The notes under the pieces: generated by a model
Told to the model about the DNA's origin: nothing
Database searches by the model: none
What the model saw: the letters and a program-made list of their open reading frames with translations, nothing else
Program-made: the position numbers and the translations under genes
In this document: positions 11,921 to 22,688 of the stretch, in pieces
How the letters are laid out: each line of letters begins with the position of its first letter
Position numbering within the stretch: the stretch's first letter is position 1
Source: Calliopum simillimum
Lineage: Eukaryota; Arthropoda; Insecta; Diptera; Lauxaniidae
Direction: 5' to 3'
Assembly: GCA_951812925.1 (NCBI GenBank)
Contig: OX638370.1
Location: 116,016,897 to 116,080,896, forward strand
Length of the DNA: 64,000 nt

Positions 11921-12650
11921 AAAGATGGTGCCCCACGTTGGGTGCCAATTTTAAAGCTGTGCGATTTTGTTGTTAGAGTCCGAAACAAATCAGGAAGTAT
12001 TTTTTAAAATTAAACATTATTTTATTATTGGCATTTCTGTCAACATATAACCTTATCATTGGTGCCCCACGTTGGGCGCTAATTATGAAACAATGTGCTT
12101 TTGTTGTTGAGTTCCTCCTGGAGTCCAAAGCAAATCAGCAAATGTTTTTTGAAATTAAACTTTCTTTGATTGCTGACATTTCTTTTAAAACATAGCCTTA
12201 TCATTGGTGGCCCACGTTGGGCGTTAATTGTGAAGTTATGTACTTCTGTTGTTGAATTCTTCTTAGGGTCCAAAGCAAACCAGAGAAATGTTTTGTTAAA
12301 ATCAAATTTTATTTGATTACTGGCATTTCTATCAATAAATAGCCTTATATAGTAGTTGGTGGCCCACGTTGGGCGCCAATTATAAAGCTATGTGCTTTTG
12401 TTGTTGAATTCTTCTTAGAGTCCAAAGCAAATCAGCAAACATTTTTTATAATTGAATTTTCTTTAATTACTAGCATTTCTTTCAACACATAGCCTTATCA
12501 TTGGTGGCCCACGTTGGGCGCTTATTATGAAGCTATGTACTTCTGTTGTTGAATTCTTCTTAGAGTCCAAAGCAAATCAGAGAAATGTTTTTAAAAATTA
12601 AACTTCATTTAATTACTGGCTTTTCTTTCATATATTACATAATTTACAAC
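11921..12650 (-). repeat. Tandem array carrying tRNA-Lys primer-site sequence
   Basis: Five units begin with GGTGCCCCACGTTGGGCGCC or a close variant at 11,927, 12,061, 12,206, 12,358 and 12,503, spaced 134-152 bp. CCCCACGTTGGGCGCCA is the 3' acceptor sequence of fly tRNA-Lys(CUU), so on the minus strand each unit holds a retroelement primer-binding site TGGCGCCCAACGTGGGG, preceded by AAT as at an LTR end. The rest of each unit is shared: a TTTTGTTGTTGAATTCTTCT block, GTCCAAAGCAAATCAG, and TACTGGCATTTCT. This looks like the LTR-end/primer-site region of an LTR retrotransposon amplified as a small satellite. Confidence 0.8.
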
Positions 12651-12746
12651 CTGAAATATACATTGTATATGGTTTAAAAACAAATTTCATGATCATAAAC
12701 ATAAAAAATTATTGGTTTCTGTTATTGCAGAAATGTTGCTCTTTAA

Positions 12747-12774
12747 CAAGTTTGTTGCTTAAGTCTTCTGATTT
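12747..12774 (+). repeat. Dispersed CTTAAG motif, copy 6
   Basis: Reads AAGTTTGTTGCTTAAGTCTT then CTGATTTTG. The first 20 bases match consensus except for one C-to-T change. Confidence 0.75.
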
Positions 12775-13420
12775 TGCGCATGCAAATCGCTTCGTATTGG
12801 AATTTTGCTTAAACGAATTACACTTTTATGTAACAATTTTTAAAGCTTTTGGATTATAAAATTATAACAGGTGAAAGTTCAATCATTAAACTAGATAAAT
12901 AGGTCTTTTATGGCAACAAAAACTTTAAGCGCATTAAAAATTGTTTTCAATTACATCGTAAAGCCATCGATCAAAGTTAAATATGACAAAACGTTTAATT
13001 TCAATAAACAAAAACTCGGTTTGTTTTTCTTAAAAAAACATGTGATCTATTACTATAAGCACAAACAAATTTATAAAAAGATAAATTAATTCATTTAACT
13101 CAATTTCAAAGCAATGAAACCGAGCAGAGAAGAAAAAAAAAAAAAAAAACACAATCTCACATTTTTATATGTGGCTGTTAACCTTGCTCCGGGGGTTGAT
13201 TTCGCTTTTGCATCAATTCAAATAACTGTAAATTAAATAACAACAAAACCATAACACCAACAATAGCAACAACAACATCAGTGATAATGACCATAAAGAA
13301 TATGCAACAACTACAACATACAATTGGCAACACATTGTTCGAAGCAGCAACATGGTAAAAGCAGCAAAAACTAGTAAAAGTGAAGCAAAAAATTTTATTT
13401 AATAAAAGCGAGATCAAATT

Positions 13421-13657
13421 TTACACAAAACAAAAGAGATAAAAATTTAATACTGGAACAATAACCCAACAACAACAACAACAAAGTATCCATGTGTGCA
13501 CTAACGCTGCTTGTGGCAAAAACAAAAAAATTTTCGCTGACTCATAATTGGCCAACATGACAGCAAGTGCTACTACGGCAAGGCCTAGGGTGTAGCGTAG
13601 CGTGATTGATGAATTTATTGGCGTAAATTTGAAAATCTCTTTTTTTCTTTCGGTCAT
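13421..13657 (-). CDS. Possible signal-peptide-bearing exon, unproven
   Basis: Minus-strand ORF beginning MTERKKEIFKF, with a 20-residue hydrophobic stretch (about residues 23-36, LGLAVVALAVMLA) followed by Tyr-Glu-Ser-Ala. That is the outline of a secretory signal peptide or membrane anchor. The stretch 13,550-13,620 is visibly richer in G+C than its surroundings. It lies upstream of the laccase exon on the same strand, where the signal-peptide exon is expected. Against this, the only nearby donor-like site (GTTAGT after CAAGCAGC) gives phase 2, whereas the laccase exon needs phase 1. Downstream codons are a CAA-repeat antisense (poly-Cys). Chance is the simpler explanation. Confidence 0.13.
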   Translation of the reverse strand: MTERKKEIFKFTPINSSITLRYTLGLAVVALAVMLANYESAKIFLFLPQAALVHTWILCCCCCWVIVPVLNFYLFCFV

Positions 13658-14257
13658 TTCATTTTCAAGTAGTAGCTGTTATGTGTCGATTGGGGTATAT
13701 CTAATTATGTTGGTGCGAAAAACGTCAATAGTTGCGTGTAACAGAGCCATATTTTGAATTGTTGCATTCTGTCAAGTTTATGTCAGGAATTGTGCACTTT
13801 AAAGTGCGTGATTGTTAGTTGTTAATTAAAAATTAATGGGAAAGGCTATTAACTGAACAGTGAGAAGTCAAGCAAACACTGCCACTCTCTCACATCAAGC
13901 TTTCTGGGTATAAGTTTTGTAAATATTTCGTAGCTAAAATAGTCAGTTTCCATGAGTTTGACCTCAAATATTAGCAAATCCTGAGGTGGTGGGTCCATCT
14001 TCACCTCAGGTTCGGATTCTACGCATGATGTTACTTCGGAACTGCTTGAAAACAAAACCTTGGTGGTATATGTTATTAATTTAGAAAATTTATTACGTTC
14101 CATTTTTGACCCGGTAGTACAAGGGCTAAGATTTTTTTCAGAATTGTTCTTTTTGTGTAGAGTCAACATGAAAGCTACATTTGCAGTTGGTCACCATGAC
14201 GTTATAAGTTTTGGTCTGAAGAATATGCTTTTTGACCTATAGTGCAATGTGTTAATA

Positions 14258-15560
14258 TAAACAAAGAGCTTGAAACTCCATAAATGTCCTTATTTAAACA
14301 CTACAAATGTCCTTATAAAAAAACTAAAAGCCTTACGCCATGTAAAAAATAGTGAAAACCATAAAATGAAACTGAAACTTCACAAATGTCTTAAGTGAAA
14401 CTTCGCAATTGTTCCCATAAAATAATCATTAGACTGATTTTAACAAATTTGTTTTTTAATTTCCACAATTACGCCCGAAAATCTCAAAGAGGGTGTCAAG
14501 AAAGTGAGTTAAGATTTTTTTGGATTTTGTTTTGAAGGTCATTTAATAGTCACGCAATGTCGAATTATGCAAAAACACAAATTCGTCATCTCAAATCAAG
14601 ACATATAAAAAATAATAACTGGAACCACATATTGTTTTTTTTTGCTAAAATTCCCACAAAAAACGTATTTTCGCAATTTCACCTCACTGTAAAATTGTAA
14701 ATCTTCATTTTGAACTAAATCTGTTGTTCCATGGTCAAAGAATAAACCAATCTGAAATGTAATTATCATTCTAATGTTTAGAGTTGTAAAAACTTTACAA
14801 ATGTTTCTATAGTATCATCAAAAATCTGGCCTGCACTCATAAAAATCTCTCACCAATTAAAATCCATAATATCATAAAAAATTACACAAAAAATTGGTGT
14901 TCTCCATTCGGGCAAAAAATAATAAATAGGTGAGAAGGGGTCATAAGCTTTTCGAACGGAAATTATATAAGACATGTGCAGCAACTATGTACTTTGAATA
15001 TTGTTAGTTTTTCCTTTTTTTATTTTAAAGATTTGAATTTCAAAAAATTATTACGTCATTCTTATTAAGATCTTTGAATTGAAAAGATCATTTAAAACAA
15101 TGAAACGTTAAGAAATTTTTAAATTAAATAAATTGTTTTATAAAAAATAATTCGATACTTAAACATGTATGGAATAGTAAAAACCTTAAAATGAAAAATT
15201 AACTTTACAAATGTTTTAAGTGAAACATTACAAATGGTTCTATAGAATAACCAATAAACTGCCCTGTACTCATAGAAAATACCTCACCAATTAAAAATGA
15301 ATAAATTGTATGAATAGGTGGGAGGGAGCCACACTTTTTGATCACAAAATTTTTCAAATGCGTTAATGTTAAATGCAGACACTCAAACAACCATTTGAAA
15401 ATCTTGAAGTTATGCGGATAATTTTAATGGACGACCACTTATGTCCATTTATTTCTCGTGGAAGTTTCTAAAACCAGAAAAAAGGATGTCCAATTTTTCT
15501 TTTTTGTCTTTGGGCTTATTTTCGTTGGATGTTAATACTCAAAGACGATTTTATTTGCAG
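14258..15560 (+). repeat. Dispersed repeat, copy 2
   Basis: Direct-orientation relative of 7610-8985, beginning AAAGAGCTTGAAACTCCATA and ending near CAAAGACGATTTTATTTGCA. Blocks are in the same order, with several deletions relative to copy 1, including the 7980-8270 stretch. It has no coding content. Confidence 0.7.
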
Positions 15561-17171
15561 TAGTTTTTAATAAAATTTTTGAATGAACTTTCTAAAGATT
15601 TCTATTAAAATGTGGAAAAAACCAATCACTCGAAAAACAGTTAATAAAATGTTTATGCTATATTGATGAATTTTTTAAAGAACTAAAATTTTTGCAAGAA
15701 ACTCTGAAGTACCTGTTTAAAAGTTTATGAAAATATGTAAAAAATTCACCTTTAGCGACCCAATCTACTAGACTACTTTCATGCAAATGCCTAGTTTAAA
15801 TAATACCCCCTCCCTCTTGTACTTTTCAATAGTTCAATAAAATAATACTGCTGCTCTCATTAGGCAGCGCATGTTGCAATCTGCATCCGGCAACATGTGT
15901 CTGTGTGCGCGCTTTTTCATTCGCAAAACAACGTTGCTAAGACTGACAGCAGCAACAGCAACAGCGCAGCACTTTAACAGGGCGTGTTGTGTTTTTGACT
16001 ATCGGCACAGCGATTCAAATTGTATTATTTGTTGTTTTTGTTTTCGTATAGTTTTTTTTTTTTGGTAATACAATAAAATCAAGTAAAAATCGAAAGTGTA
16101 TTGAAAAATAAAAGCACATCGTCTATACGAGCTGCGAGCTACACCAGCACAAAAGCAAAAAAATAAATATAAATAAAACAATACAATAATAACAATAAAA
16201 GAAAAAACAGCGCATAAACAATAAACAAATGTTAATAAAAGCAACAGTAATAACAATAGAAACAATGAGCAGCAGAAAAACGATATGAAAAATGCACTTT
16301 CAATTTCAGTACATTACTTGTGCTTAAATAGAATAAATTGTCTGACGTGTTTAACACTTAATAAACTGAAGGTGCTATTGAGCACCTGTTAGATTTATTA
16401 TTATATTCTTTCAAATATTTATTGATTGTGCTCTTTTCATGTAAAAATATCTTAAAAGTATGCAACAATTGACAAAAATCATTATAATATGTAAACAAGT
16501 TCGTTGCTTAAGTCTTTCGTTGCAAAGTTTTTAATCCGTTCCTTGATTTGTCATAATTATGTGTTAGAAAAATGCATTGATAGATTTATATGTAAATCGA
16601 TCTTTGTAAATATATGACTAAAAGTTCAATTAAATAAAATCAATTTTCAATATAAAATGTCATTAAGTAACACACTTAAAAATTCTTAAAATTTCTTGTT
16701 TCTTTCACAGATTTTAATGCTTTATTGTGCTGCCAATAATGGGTTATATATTGTTTTCGATTTGTAATGAACTCATCATACAAACACTAGAGGAAAAATT
16801 GCAATACCAGCACGCTGACCGCATATATATCTACATTTTGAGCAATGATGACGTACGATTTGAAATCGAAAATGAAAAAAGTGATGGATTTATAACAAAT
16901 AATCAATAAAGCTTCACATTTTAATTGTTTTGTTAACAATTTTTTTTTTGTTTTTGTAATGGAGGAGCCGACAAGTTGTGCATGCAGCATTTAAGTTAAA
17001 AAAAAGTGGCACAGTTTTGTCTATTGTTGATTTACTGCTGCTAAATTTAACATTTATGTATTTGTAAATTAATTTATGGCTAAATTAAAATAAATAAAAT
17101 ATACAGAGTGTAAACGATAAGGTTCCAAAGTTTCTGGGAGGTGATAGCGGAGGCCTAGACTAAAAAAACAT
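15561..17171. other. Non-coding stretch with motif copy and CAG/CAA tracts
   Basis: A more G+C-rich island lies at 15,845-16,010 (CAGCAGCAACAGCAACAGCG tract and flanks) with no convincing ORF. A/T-rich trinucleotide runs follow to 16,265. A dispersed motif copy is at 16,496-16,522. No gene is recognised. Confidence 0.4.
16496..16522 (+). repeat. Dispersed CTTAAG motif, copy 7
   Basis: Reads AAGTTCGTTGCTTAAGTCTT then TCGTTGC, an exact match to the core consensus. Confidence 0.8.
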
Positions 17172-17952
17172 GTCTAAAATGCACCACTGAGGATTTAGAG
17201 AAAAAAAAAAATAAAAATTTTCTAACTGGTTATAGAAAAAAAAATTTTCTTGGGTCACCTCAACGTTTTAGAAAAAATTTTTTTATGAAAAATTCTTAGC
17301 TAATTGTATGGGCTTTCTAAAGAGTATTTGGCTTATAGGATTTAAGAGAATTTTGCAAAGTTCTGAATCTTTATAGTTGACATTTTAAATTTTTTTTCAA
17401 AATTTTTGAATTTGGCGGTCATTTTAGTATGAAAAATATCCGATAGACATGCCCTTTTATAATTTTCTTTGGAGTTCTCGTTAAATTTTCTATAATGTTG
17501 TTGTACATTTGTTATACCAATTTTTTGATTTGAGGTAAAAACATACTTTTTTTGCGGTAGTTTATGGGCATGCAAGTAACGTGTGTGCTCTTACATAAAA
17601 GTATTTTTTCTGATCTCAAACTAAAATATTAGTTTGACAAATGTACCACCGAATTAAAGGAATATTAATGAGAATTTCGAAAAAAATTTTAAATGGATAT
17701 GTTAATAGAATCATTTTCATACTGAAACGGCCGCCAAAGTCATAAGGTAGGAAAAAAAATTGAAAATACCAATTTTAAAGGTCCAAAACTTTGCGAAATT
17801 CTTTTGAACCCTATAAATTAAATACACTTTTAGAAACCCTATTTATTAAGCTAAAAGTCTTCTGTGAAAAAATTTTCTCGAAAAGGTTAGGGTTACCCAA
17901 GAAATTTTAAATTTTTTTGACTAAAATTCTTCAGGGGTACATTTTAGGTGAA
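17172..17952. repeat. Long foldback palindrome, about 780 bp
   Basis: The left arm (about 17,172-17,550) and right arm (about 17,580-17,952) are imperfect inverted copies. Matching landmarks, left against the reverse complement of right, are CTAAAATGCACCACTGAGGA with CTAAAATGTACCCCTGAAGA, TTTCTTGGGTCACCTCAACG with TTTCTTGGGTAACCCTAACC, TTTGCAAAGTTCTGAA with TTCGCAAAGTTTTGGA, and TTTGGCGGTCATTTTAGTAT with TTTGGCGGCCGTTTCAGTAT. The centre is a short unpaired loop near 17,550-17,600. No TSD could be fixed and no ORF spans it. It fits a foldback or MITE-type non-autonomous DNA element. Confidence 0.8.
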
Positions 17953-18740
17953 TAAGATTTGATTTCAGATAAAGTGATGCAAGGCGCTGCCTATTTTCTT
18001 ATTGGATACTATTTAGTTAAAGTATGTTCATATATGTGCTGAATTTCATCCTCCTATGTCAAATAGTTTCAAAGATAGAATTGATTGTATCCATATTTTC
18101 ATATAAATAGCGTTTTTCTGAAATTAGGCCTGGGGGCACTATCAAATATGTTCCGATCGGGACCAAATTTTTTTCGCTTGGTGTCTAAACCAAGGAAGCC
18201 ATAGCAAGTATGGAAAAAAATACTGCTTCTATAACAACTAAGCACCTTAAATTGGTTTAACATTATTACAGTGCCATATCCTGTGCGCTTCAATTTACCT
18301 GAAATCAAACCTTAGTCATTTGTGTAAAATAGTTTCAGAGATATGACAAATTTTGCTTTTTTAGAAGCAGGGGACATGGCCCCGCCCATTTTTTATTGAA
18401 AATTTTTTTCGCAGTGCCAATTACATATGTACCGAGTCTCGTTCCCCTGAGTCCAATAATTCCAGAGATACGACGAATTTCGGGTGAAGGGGGCGTGACT
18501 TCGCCCATTTTTTTATTGGATGCAATTTACTCAAGCATGATACATATACATAGCAGATCTAATTCACTTATGTCAAATAGTTTCAAAGATAGGACTGATC
18601 CTAAGCCCCATTTTTTCATATAAATAGCGTTCTTCCGACCTTCAACGGCCTAGGGGCATGGTCAAATATTTTCCGATCAGGATCAAAATTTTTATGCTTG
18701 ATATTTACACCAATAAAAAACTTTTACGTGCCTGGAAGCA
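17953..18740. repeat. Dispersed repeat region with internal duplication
   Basis: Two blocks about 530 bp apart (18,055-18,175 and 18,570-18,690) share TATGTCAAATAGTTTCAAAG, CATATAAATAGCGTT, a GGGGCAYTRTCAAATAT phrase and TTCCGATCRGGA. Between them are GGACATGGCCCCGCCCATTT and GGGCGTGACTTCGCCCATTT, phrases typical of dipteran interspersed repeats. The short ORFs are not coding-like. Confidence 0.6.
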
Positions 18741-19707
18741 AGGTTTTTCTCATTTTTATTTTTTGCGATAGGTCTAATAAGTATATACGAAGAAAGTTTT
18801 TTTTTTTCAATTTTAAAGTTTAGGGTATAGAACATTCATTTAAAGTTTAATTCAAATAATATTTCAATAATGTAAAATATTTAGAAATTTCTTTTCTACA
18901 AAATGTTTGTTAAATAATACGGTAAATAGCAAATTTATGTTTCATAATGATGCTGTCAATATGTCAAAACATAAAATTATTATTGCAATTTACTGTCCAA
19001 TAACCAGACTTAACTTCTTTTACGGTTCAATTCCAAATCATATGTTATTAAGCAGTCAACAGTTTGATCTATCTAATAAATTTAAGTAAAATAACGTTAT
19101 CCAGCCATTACAAATAAACGCTTTCACAGAAATTTATGCTTTTTTTGTCATAAATTTTCAAATGAAGTGTATTTTATGAACATGTTAAGTATGTTGTATA
19201 CTTACGATAGGAGATCAAATTGTGCTTAACTGTGTGTCATGTTGCAAGTTAACCAAATTTTATGATTTTGTTTTTTTAGGTTGCCTAACTTTAAAGCAAA
19301 AAAATCGCATAAGAAAACTAATTTATGTTCAATAAAAACCAAAACAAAAAAAAATTTTAGCCAATCACTTCCGTATCACTATGGCCCAAGGCAATAAAGC
19401 CTTGTTTTATAACAAAAAGTAAATATCTGTGTATTGATTAAAGACAAAAGTGTGCGCAGTCAGCAGATAAGCTAATAAACTGACACATAAACAATTAAGT
19501 ATGGGGGACCAAAGTAACTTTCAAATATCGTAGCATAATCAATATTTTGCGAAAAAAACACTCTTTTTTTTAGATCTAACCATAAGTCACAAAGTTATTA
19601 GCCACAAAAATAAGATAAGCAATATGCCACTGAGATAAGTTTTAGCTATATTGTCGCTTGTGGTAAAAGCTGTTGCGCATATGCCGCTTAAGAAGTTGCA
19701 TTAAAAA
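18741..19707. other. AT-rich stretch, nothing recognised
   Basis: Poly-A/T-rich sequence with short random ORFs only. No repeat relation to the rest of the window was noticed. Confidence 0.35.
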
Positions 19708-20597
19708 AATGACAGTTTACATGGAAAATTGTTGTATAGAGCTTTAATAATTTTTGGTCATAACTTTTTTTTCATTACAAAATGGACACCCAAAGAGTGC
19801 TTTAGAAATAAGGACTATGTTCTAACAAAAATTTTAACGTTTAAAAATTATAAATCTTTTTTTGGGGATGTAGATAATACTCGCATCCCAAAATCGATTT
19901 TTTTTTACGTTTTTCAATTACGCAGTCACATACACTATTTTTTACTCAATAGCAAGGCATCTAACGAAAAAAGTGTATGAGGCAAAAAATGCTTAGAATT
20001 GTCCAAAGAAAACGTTTGATTTTTTTCAGAAATTTTGCAATTTTTTTTTATTTTTTTCCAAAAATTTATCAAATTGAGTTTTCAAGCTCTGCAAAATGCT
20101 AGGTTTGCTTTAAACCAAGGCACCTACGAAAAAATTTTATATGACGTAAAATACTAAAAATCTTTTAAAGAATTGATGTGAATTTTTTCAGAATTTTTGG
20201 AATTTTTTTTTTTTTATTTTTTGACCGAGTTTTGAAAAATTATAAAATATCTCAAATATTCTGAAAAAAATTACACGTATTTTTTGGACAATTCTAAGCA
20301 TTTTTTGCCGTACACACTTTTTTCGTTAGATGCTTTGCTTCTGAGTAAAAAATCGTTATTCCGATCTCTTTATTGAAAAACTTAAAAAAATCGATTTTTG
20401 GAAGTGAATATTGTCTTATATATATCAAAAAAAAAAAAAAAAAAATTGTATGCGCTAAAATTTTTGTAAAGTCTTAATCTTTATTTCTAAAGCACTCTTG
20501 GGTAACTATTTTCTAATGAAAACAAAAGTTATGACCAAGAAACAAGTTTTTTGTAGCAGAATCAAAAGTGCTCCATTGTTTTTTCTCAGAATGAAAA
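19708..20597. repeat. Second long foldback palindrome, about 890 bp
   Basis: Imperfect inverted arms. The left side has TTTGGTCATAACTTTTTTTTC, GAGTGCTTTAGAAATAA, TCGATTTTTTTTTACG and AAAAATGCTTAGAATTGTCC. The right side has their complements in reverse order near 20,540, 20,495, 20,390 and 20,285. The inner part (20,000-20,250) also carries a degenerate direct repeat of the arm core, GGCACCTACGAAAAAATTTT against GGCATCTAACGAAAAAAGTG. The family differs from the 17-kb palindrome. There is no coding capacity beyond AT-rich random ORFs. Confidence 0.75.
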
Positions 20598-21939
20598 AAA
20601 AAAAAAAAAAAAAAAATTATGCATATATCGTTTTTAAGAGTCCTTCTAACTTTTGAGTTGGTTTTGGGCTAAATTTTGACCCGGTCTTTTGTATATCAAA
20701 CCTTATAAATCTTATAAAACAGACTTTTTAGTGTCAAATAAATTCAAATAAAAACCACAAAATTTTATCTCACGGAACAATTCAATTAAATAAAAATTTT
20801 CAGGCATAACAAGAGCAAACAATTTAAAAATAACAATAAAGAAAGTAAAATAAACAAGCAAAAATATGTAGTTAGATAGACATTAAGTCGCGTGTAAATT
20901 AATTTTCCACAAAATTAAATAAAAATTATTATTTATTTTATTTTTTTTTTAAATTTTATCTTAACACTACGGTATAAGCCTTTTTTTATACAAAATTAAC
21001 AAATCATCTACCGCTTATAACTCAAATGCTGTCCAGCATAACGAAAATTACTTGCTTAAATGTGACAAATTTGGAGCATAAAACAACAACAACAATACAA
21101 AAAACATAAAAATAACAATCCACGTAATGAAATAAATGTCAAGTAAAACAAGCCATAAAATTGAGGGAGAAAAATTTATGGCAAAAAACAGGCCATAAAA
21201 AAAGAAGCAAACACCGTAAAATACAAAAAAAGCAACTTAAAGTTGAACAACTTTGTTATGACGACGTGTCGTCGCTTCTCTCGTCCGGTGGATGTGAGGA
21301 AGCAATTTGACGCATACGAAGCATTCCATATGAATGAACATCGTAGTACAAGACAAGACGCTCGAGAAACGGAAGCGCTCCAATTTAAATGCGCGCCACG
21401 CTTAGTTGCTTGTTATTTACGAGCGTTTGTAGTGCAATTTAATAATAATAATAATAAAAATAAAATAAAAAAAAAGAATGAATAGTTTGAGAAAAAAAAT
21501 CAAACACCTGTTTGGTCTGAAGTACTTTACTCATGCATTGCTAATGTTTGATGGTGATTGTTAATAGATTTTTTAGAAGTGTGCCTCCACACTCGTGCTT
21601 AGTTAGCGAAGTTTAAGGATTATGAAATCTGATTTTTAGGCAAATAATATTAAAACATCACTTAATATTAAAAAATTCAAAAAACTTTTGGACTTGAAAA
21701 AATCCTTATATTTTGAAAAATTATGAAATAATAGAAAAATGTAAAAAAAACACAATGAAATTATTCGGAAAATGCTACAAAAATGAAATTTATTGCAAGG
21801 ATTGGTAAAACGGCATGAAAACTGTTGGAAATTCGAAAATTATCTCAGAAATGTTAAAAAAGTTAAAATATATTGAAAGACTCAGAAACATGTTGAATAA
21901 TTCTAATAATGTTAAAATAGTCAAACACATCGTTATATG
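20598..21939. other. AT-rich stretch with a G+C-richer island at 21,250-21,440
   Basis: A-rich tracts dominate. The island contains an 80-codon plus-strand ORF that ends in an AAT/AAA repeat (poly-Asn). No homology or splice context was recognised, so it is left as non-coding. Confidence 0.35.
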
Positions 21940-22270
21940 ACGGTTTTAAGGGCTGCAGCTTATATATGGGGTATTACATACCGTTCCGGATAGCACTTTG
22001 CTATTGCATCTCCCCTTGAGGGGTAGATAAAAGGGGTTGGTACAATCGAGAAAAACGTTGAAGATGAAAAATTAATGGGGGTCGGTGGACATTTTGTCCC
22101 TTTCCCGGTAATAAGAAATTTTTTTGATATTTTTATTAAATTTTGTATGGGAACCCCCTTAAGGGGGGAAAAATGGGGTAGTATATTTGTGAGAAATATT
22201 AGAGAGGTAAAGTTAGTGGGGGTTGCTGAATATTTTTAGCTTCTTCCAGCAATGAAGAATATTTTAGTGA
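21940..22270. repeat. Two tandem related segments of about 125 bp
   Basis: 22,010-22,110 and 22,155-22,240 share the order CCCCTTRAGGGG, RAAAWGGGGT, GAAGATGAAAAATTAATGGG against GAGGTAAAGTTAGTGGG, and GGGGTYGSTG. This is probably a fragment of an interspersed repeat. Confidence 0.5.
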
Positions 22271-22688
22271 TCGTTAACTCACTTTTTTGTTAATTAAAAA
22301 ATTTAAAAAAAATAAATCCCATCATCTAGAAATAGGCTTAAGATTTCCTAAATTCATTAAAGTTTTTTTAGAAATTTTTGTTTTTTAAAAAATCGAAGAG
22401 TGTAATCATTGATAAAAATAGCAATTTAGTTTTAAAAGTTGAAAATTTAATAAAAAAATTATTTAAAAAAAAATTTTGGTTTTTTTTTTAAAAACTTCAT
22501 TTGAAAAGCAAAATTTTTAAAAAATTTCATGATTTGTTTGACTATTTACGGGGTTATGAGCATTTCAAAAAATTACTAAATGTTGTTTTTGCACTTTTTT
22601 TTGGTATTTGAAAATTTACGTATATCTCTGGAACGGTTCGATAAGAAAAATTTAAAAAAATCATAGATGCTAATCTCAACTAGTACTA
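22271..22688. other. AT-rich stretch, nothing recognised
   Basis: Runs of A and T without coding or repeat structure, ending at the TA that flanks the mariner element. Confidence 0.35.

Larger units (their letters stand above)
12651..14257. other. AT-rich non-coding stretch with motif copy and weak ORF
   Basis: Contains the motif copy at 12,747-12,774, A-runs near 13,131, CAA/AAC trinucleotide tracts near 13,260 and 13,470, and the weak candidate exon at 13,421-13,657 described separately. No firm gene was found. Confidence 0.4.

Noticed and set aside
21243..21485. 80-codon ORF in G+C-rich island
   Set aside because: Ends in a poly-Asn simple repeat, with no recognised domain and no splice context.
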